Assembly: GCA_016219235.1 (NCBI GenBank)
Contig: JACRBO010000458.1
Location: forward strand, 1-8,077
Direction of reading: 5' to 3'
From: Chloroflexota bacterium
GTDB taxonomy: Bacteria; Chloroflexota; Anaerolineae; Fen-1058
DNA length: 8,077 bases
Below are positions 5,580 through 8,077 of the stretch, piece after piece. The notes beneath the pieces are model-generated. The model was not told the origin of the DNA and ran no database searches. It saw nothing but the letters and a program-made list of their open reading frames with translations. Numbering within the stretch: position 1 is the stretch's first letter; every line of letters begins with the position of its first letter. The position numbers and the translations under genes were made by a program.

Positions 5580-5651
5580 GGACATTCTGCACAATTCCCG
5601 TTTACAAGCATTGCCGAGGCATAGAGCGCCACGTGCCAGATGCAGCCCTCT

Positions 5652-5783
5652 GTAATGCGTAATACGAACTCCGACTCTACTGAAAGAACTGTTCACAGCG
5701 CCGTCCCCGGCGGCTGGAGCCTTTTTTCAGGGGAGTCGTACTCCGTAATGGTGGTTGGCTGCGCATTACGTGTTACGCATTAC
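5652..5783. repeat. Segment bounded by 15-bp inverted repeats
   Basis: GTAATGCGTAATACG (5652-5666) and CGTGTTACGCATTAC (5769-5783) are inverted copies differing at one base, enclosing a 132-bp segment. Inside is the palindrome GGAGT-CGT-ACTCC (5732-5744). No flanking direct repeat was found, so unlike the element at 3191-3324 there is no sign of transposition. The arms may simply be heptamer-repeat arrays in opposite orientation. Confidence 0.5.
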
Positions 5784-5812
5784 TCGTCACTCGTCACTTA
5801 CCACTCACCACT
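5764..5812. repeat. Degenerate tandem heptamer repeat against the aldolase stop
   Basis: Seven consecutive 7-base units keep strict phase, each ending in TAC or CAC followed by G or T. Examples are CATTACG (5764), CATTACT (5778), CGTCACT twice (5785 and 5792) and CACCACT (5806). The array runs into the aldolase gene and covers its TGA stop (5807-5805) and last two codons. Confidence 0.75.
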
Positions 5813-6416
5813 TACTGTAGCCCTCGCTCATCTTGCGATACTCGATGAACGGCTCGTTGATGGCCTTCGCCCGGAGGATGATGTCACAGGCTTCCTCCAG
5901 CGTCGAAGTCCAAAAGAACGCCTCGTCCAGCGTCTGGCCGATGGCAAAGCTGCCGTGGCCGCGCAGCATCACGACCTTGTATTGCTGCAACGCCGCCGCG
6001 AGTTTGTTCGCCATCTCCGGCGTGCCAGACGCGAACTCTTCCCAGATGATGGGCACCTTCTTGAGCAGATAGGAGGCTTCGTTGTCAATCGGGATGATCT
6101 CTTCGCGCGACAGCGACAACGCAATGGCCGTGCGCGGATGGCAGTGGACGATAGCCAGCGCGGGCGTCTGCATGTAGATCGTGCGATGGGCCAGCAGTTC
6201 GGTCGAGGCGATCGTCACGCCGCTGTCGTTCTTCTCGATCAGCGTCTCGACCAGATCGTGCGGCTTCAAGCGCCCCAGCTGCGCGCCGCGCCGCTTGATG
6301 ATCACCCGGTCGCCCAGCCGCATGCTCAGGTTGCCGCCGTGTGAACTGATCATCGTGTGCTCATACAGATCGCGGCCGACTTCCGCAAATTGTTGGTAAA
6401 TTCGTTCATCGATCAT
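5805..6416 (-). CDS. Class II aldolase (L-fuculose-1-phosphate aldolase-like)
   Basis: A zinc-dependent aldolase of the FucA/AraD/adducin family that splits a ketose phosphate, typically into dihydroxyacetone phosphate and an aldehyde. At 203 residues it is close to E. coli FucA (215) and shorter than AraD epimerase (231). SHGGNLS (25-31) forms the phosphate-binding loop. Glu73 (STELLAHR) matches the FucA catalytic glutamate, whereas AraD has aspartate at the equivalent site. His91 and His93 (VHCHPRT) and His154 (RGHGSFA) match the zinc ligands. I therefore favour an aldolase over an epimerase; the exact sugar phosphate is not determined. The ATG overlaps the oxidoreductase stop as ATGA, with GGAGG 7 bases upstream, so the two are translated together. 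The final Lys-Trp-stop lies in a heptamer repeat, so the C-terminus may have been reshaped. Confidence 0.9.
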   Translation of the reverse strand: MIDERIYQQFAEVGRDLYEHTMISSHGGNLSMRLGDRVIIKRRGAQLGRLKPHDLVETLIEKNDSGVTIASTELLAHRTIYMQTPALAIVHCHPRTAIALSLSREEIIPIDNEASYLLKKVPIIWEEFASGTPEMANKLAAALQQYKVVMLRGHGSFAIGQTLDEAFFWTSTLEEACDIILRAKAINEPFIEYRKMSEGYSKW

Positions 6417-8077
6417 CGTACTGCCTCCATCAAGTCAGCCAGGCCCAACTCGGCTAATTTCTTCGCTTTGGGCACACCCTGATCGTCCCAGCCGCGCGCC
6501 CGATAGTACTCATATAACATCGGCTCCAGCTTGCTCACCCAGCCTTTGCTCGGCCCGTCGGCCACCGCTTCGTTGAGCATGCGCGGCGGTAGCGTGTCTT
6601 CCTTGCGCGTAAAGCCTTCGCGCAGATTGTACAGCCGCTCCAGATTCCAGACGCGCTCGCCCGTCCTGATGAGATCGTTGGTCGAATACGGCAGGCCCGT
6701 TACAGCCGTTAACACGCGCGCGAAGTATTCGTCGGCCACACCCAGGTTGGTGAACTTGCAGATGACGAGCGAATCGATCATCGCCGACGCATTCTGGTGC
6801 AGGATCACGTAACTCGATTTGCCCTGCACCTGGAACCGATCGATCAACTTGGGCAGCCCCAGCACTTCCAGGCCGAGCATGTTGCCGCGCATGTGGCACG
6901 CGCCCCGATTAGAAGTGGCATACAACAAGCCCTGCCCCTGCATGCCGCGCGGATCATACGCCGGCATCTCAAGTCCTTTGGCGCTCATCGACAATTCAGG
7001 GTGACCGTACTTCGTCGCGAAACGCAGGCTGCCGTCCGTTAGTTCAGCGCCCAGCCCGCGTCGATAGCCCATGTCTTCCAGCGTTGATGCCAGCAAGTCC
7101 GCGCGTCCGAACCGCAGATCGGAATCGAGTTGGCCCTTCTCGGTCAATTCCATCGCGCACGCGATCGTCGATCCGGCCGAGATGGTGTCCATGCCCAGAT
7201 CGTTGCAGATGGCATTCGCTTCGATGATGGCGGGCAAATCATTGATGCCGCACTGCGCACCGAACGCCCACGTCGTCTCATATTCCGGCCCTTCGCCTTC
7301 CACTTTGTCCGTCTTGCTGATGCGCGTACAGCCGATCGGACACGCCCAGCACGAAGCATTCTTGACGAGATATTTCTCCGTCAGCGCCTCGCCAGAAATG
7401 TCTTCGGCGTGCTCAAACTGCGACTGCTGATAGTTGCGCGTGGGCAGCGCGCCGATGGCGTTGACGACGTTCATCATCACGACCGTGCCGAATTCCGGCA
7501 GGGCCTGGCTGGTCAACGGGCTGGCCCGCAGCAACTTGCGCGTCTCATACAGCATAAACTTGAATTGCTCGGCATCGACAATGTCAGGCCGTGTCTTGCC
7601 TTCCACCACGATCGCTTTCAAATTCTTGCTGCCCATCACCGCGCCGGGGCCGCCGCGCGCCAGGCTGCGCTGGCCGTCGTTCATGATCGCCGCGATGCGG
7701 CTGAGATTCTCACCCGCCGGGCCGATGCACAAGACGTTGCGCTTGTTGTCGTTCTGGCCCAGCGCTTTGGTCGTCTCCATGACGCGCTTGCCCCATAACT
7801 GCGCCGCGTCTTTGATCACGACCTCAGCCGGTTTGATCTCGATGTACACCGGTTTGTCGGCGCGGCCGCGCACGATCAACGCATCGTAACCGGCTTTCTT
7901 GAACTGCATGCCCCAGAAGCCGCCGGAGTTCGCATCGAGGATCGTGCCCGTCAACGGGCTTTTCGTCGAGACCGAGAACCGATTGCTCGTCTGAGAGCCC
8001 GTCGCCGTCAGCGGGCCGTTCGTAAAGATCAATACATTGCCCGGTGATAGTGGATCAACGCCCGGTCCCACTTCATC
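6413..8077 (-). CDS. Aldehyde:ferredoxin oxidoreductase family protein (N-terminus beyond the window)
   Basis: Oxidises an aldehyde to its carboxylic acid and passes two electrons to ferredoxin, using a tungsten (or molybdenum) bis-pyranopterin and one [4Fe-4S] cluster in the cytoplasm. 554 residues are visible; about 55-60 N-terminal residues are missing compared with the usual length of 600 or more. Numbering from the window edge, the frame opens with DEVGPGVDPLSPGN. Pterin-binding features include SPLTG, SGGFWG, KKAGYDAL and GPGAVMGSKNLKAI (about 143-156). The cluster cysteines are Cys243, Cys246, Cys250 (CWACPIGC) and Cys440 (VICKF). The pterin-contact aspartate motif DLGMD (293-297) and a conserved-looking RGACHMRG are also present. 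All key residues are intact. It shares an ATGA junction with the aldolase, so the aldolase's aldehyde product is a plausible substrate; the subfamily cannot be fixed from sequence alone. Confidence 0.93.
   Translation of the reverse strand, partial: DEVGPGVDPLSPGNVLIFTNGPLTATGSQTSNRFSVSTKSPLTGTILDANSGGFWGMQFKKAGYDALIVRGRADKPVYIEIKPAEVVIKDAAQLWGKRVMETTKALGQNDNKRNVLCIGPAGENLSRIAAIMNDGQRSLARGGPGAVMGSKNLKAIVVEGKTRPDIVDAEQFKFMLYETRKLLRASPLTSQALPEFGTVVMMNVVNAIGALPTRNYQQSQFEHAEDISGEALTEKYLVKNASCWACPIGCTRISKTDKVEGEGPEYETTWAFGAQCGINDLPAIIEANAICNDLGMDTISAGSTIACAMELTEKGQLDSDLRFGRADLLASTLEDMGYRRGLGAELTDGSLRFATKYGHPELSMSAKGLEMPAYDPRGMQGQGLLYATSNRGACHMRGNMLGLEVLGLPKLIDRFQVQGKSSYVILHQNASAMIDSLVICKFTNLGVADEYFARVLTAVTGLPYSTNDLIRTGERVWNLERLYNLREGFTRKEDTLPPRMLNEAVADGPSKGWVSKLEPMLYEYYRARGWDDQGVPKAKKLAELGLADLMEAVR
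6424..6428 (-). promoter_or_regulatory. Ribosome binding site of the aldolase
   Basis: GGAGG on the minus strand, 7 bases before the aldolase ATG and inside the oxidoreductase coding end. It confirms the start at 6416 and the ATGA-coupled arrangement. Confidence 0.8.

Larger units (their letters stand above)
5373..5804. other. Gene-free region between the aldolase and lacI genes
   Basis: About 430 bases without a credible gene. From right to left it holds heptamer repeats and an inverted-repeat-bounded segment (5652-5812), a hairpin terminator (5548-5579), the lacI promoter and operator candidates (5522-5567), and an A/G-rich leader of about 150 bases. The leader contains a small GC hairpin, CGCGCC (5429-5434) with GGCGCG (5441-5446), about 55 bases before the lacI ATG. 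A plus-strand open frame at 5405-5662 crosses the terminator and is not believed. Confidence 0.7.

Noticed and set aside
5405..5662. A plus-strand open frame of 85 residues (or 61 from an internal ATG at 5478 with a GGAGAAG before it)
   Set aside because: It runs straight through the terminator hairpin, the lacI promoter and the operator palindrome, and its translation has no protein-like features.
5712..5727. GGCTGGAGCC followed by six T residues as a plus-strand terminator
   Set aside because: The stem is only four pairs with a two-base loop, and there is no plus-strand gene for it to end.
5805..6416. Calling the class II aldolase AraD (L-ribulose-5-phosphate 4-epimerase) because araA is nearby
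   Set aside because: It is shorter than AraD, has the aldolase-type Glu73, and belongs to a different operon with the oxidoreductase. The epimerase cannot be fully excluded.

Overview
This is a moderately GC-rich bacterial window with six substantial protein genes, all read leftwards on the minus strand, plus the first codons of a seventh gene at the left edge. The gene content (a tungsten/molybdenum aldehyde:ferredoxin oxidoreductase, a class II sugar-phosphate aldolase, a LacI-type regulator, an aldo/keto reductase, L-arabinose isomerase and an M24-fold protein) suggests a sugar-using, probably anaerobic or facultative bacterium. The dense intergenic repeats look to me like those of Chloroflexota (Anaerolineae-like) genomes. 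That assignment is an impression from memory, not a proof.

Layout in the direction of transcription, right to left. (1) 8077-6413 is an aldehyde:ferredoxin oxidoreductase, cut by the window edge. Its stop overlaps the start of (2), a class II aldolase at 6416-5805, in an ATGA junction, so these two form an operon. (3) A repeat-rich gap of about 430 bases holds a heptamer tandem repeat against the aldolase stop, a strong hairpin terminator, a consensus-like sigma-70 promoter overlapping that terminator, and a palindromic LacI-type operator over the predicted start of transcription. (4) The LacI regulator (5372-4344) is joined by a TAATG junction to (5), an aldo/keto reductase (4341-3331). (6) A 280-base gap contains a 134-bp MITE-like palindromic element flanked by 9-bp direct repeats, a second hairpin, and two small inverted repeats just before araA. 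(7) L-arabinose isomerase (3051-1546). (8) A 315-base gap made almost entirely of REP-like repeats. (9) An M24 'pita-bread' protein (1230-142) that has lost three of five metal ligands. (10) A hairpin and a strong ribosome binding site leading into the next gene, of which only about five codons are visible.

Functionally, the regulator, reductase and isomerase look like a pentose (L-arabinose or related sugar) locus. The aldolase/oxidoreductase pair suggests cleavage of a sugar phosphate to an aldehyde followed by its ferredoxin-linked oxidation. No ribulokinase or sugar transporter lies in the window, so the pathway is incomplete here.

The most unusual aspects are the non-autonomous-element footprint exactly at the reductase stop codon, the way repeats supply or abut the stop codons of three genes, the overlapping terminator/promoter/operator ahead of lacI, and the degenerate M24 active site.
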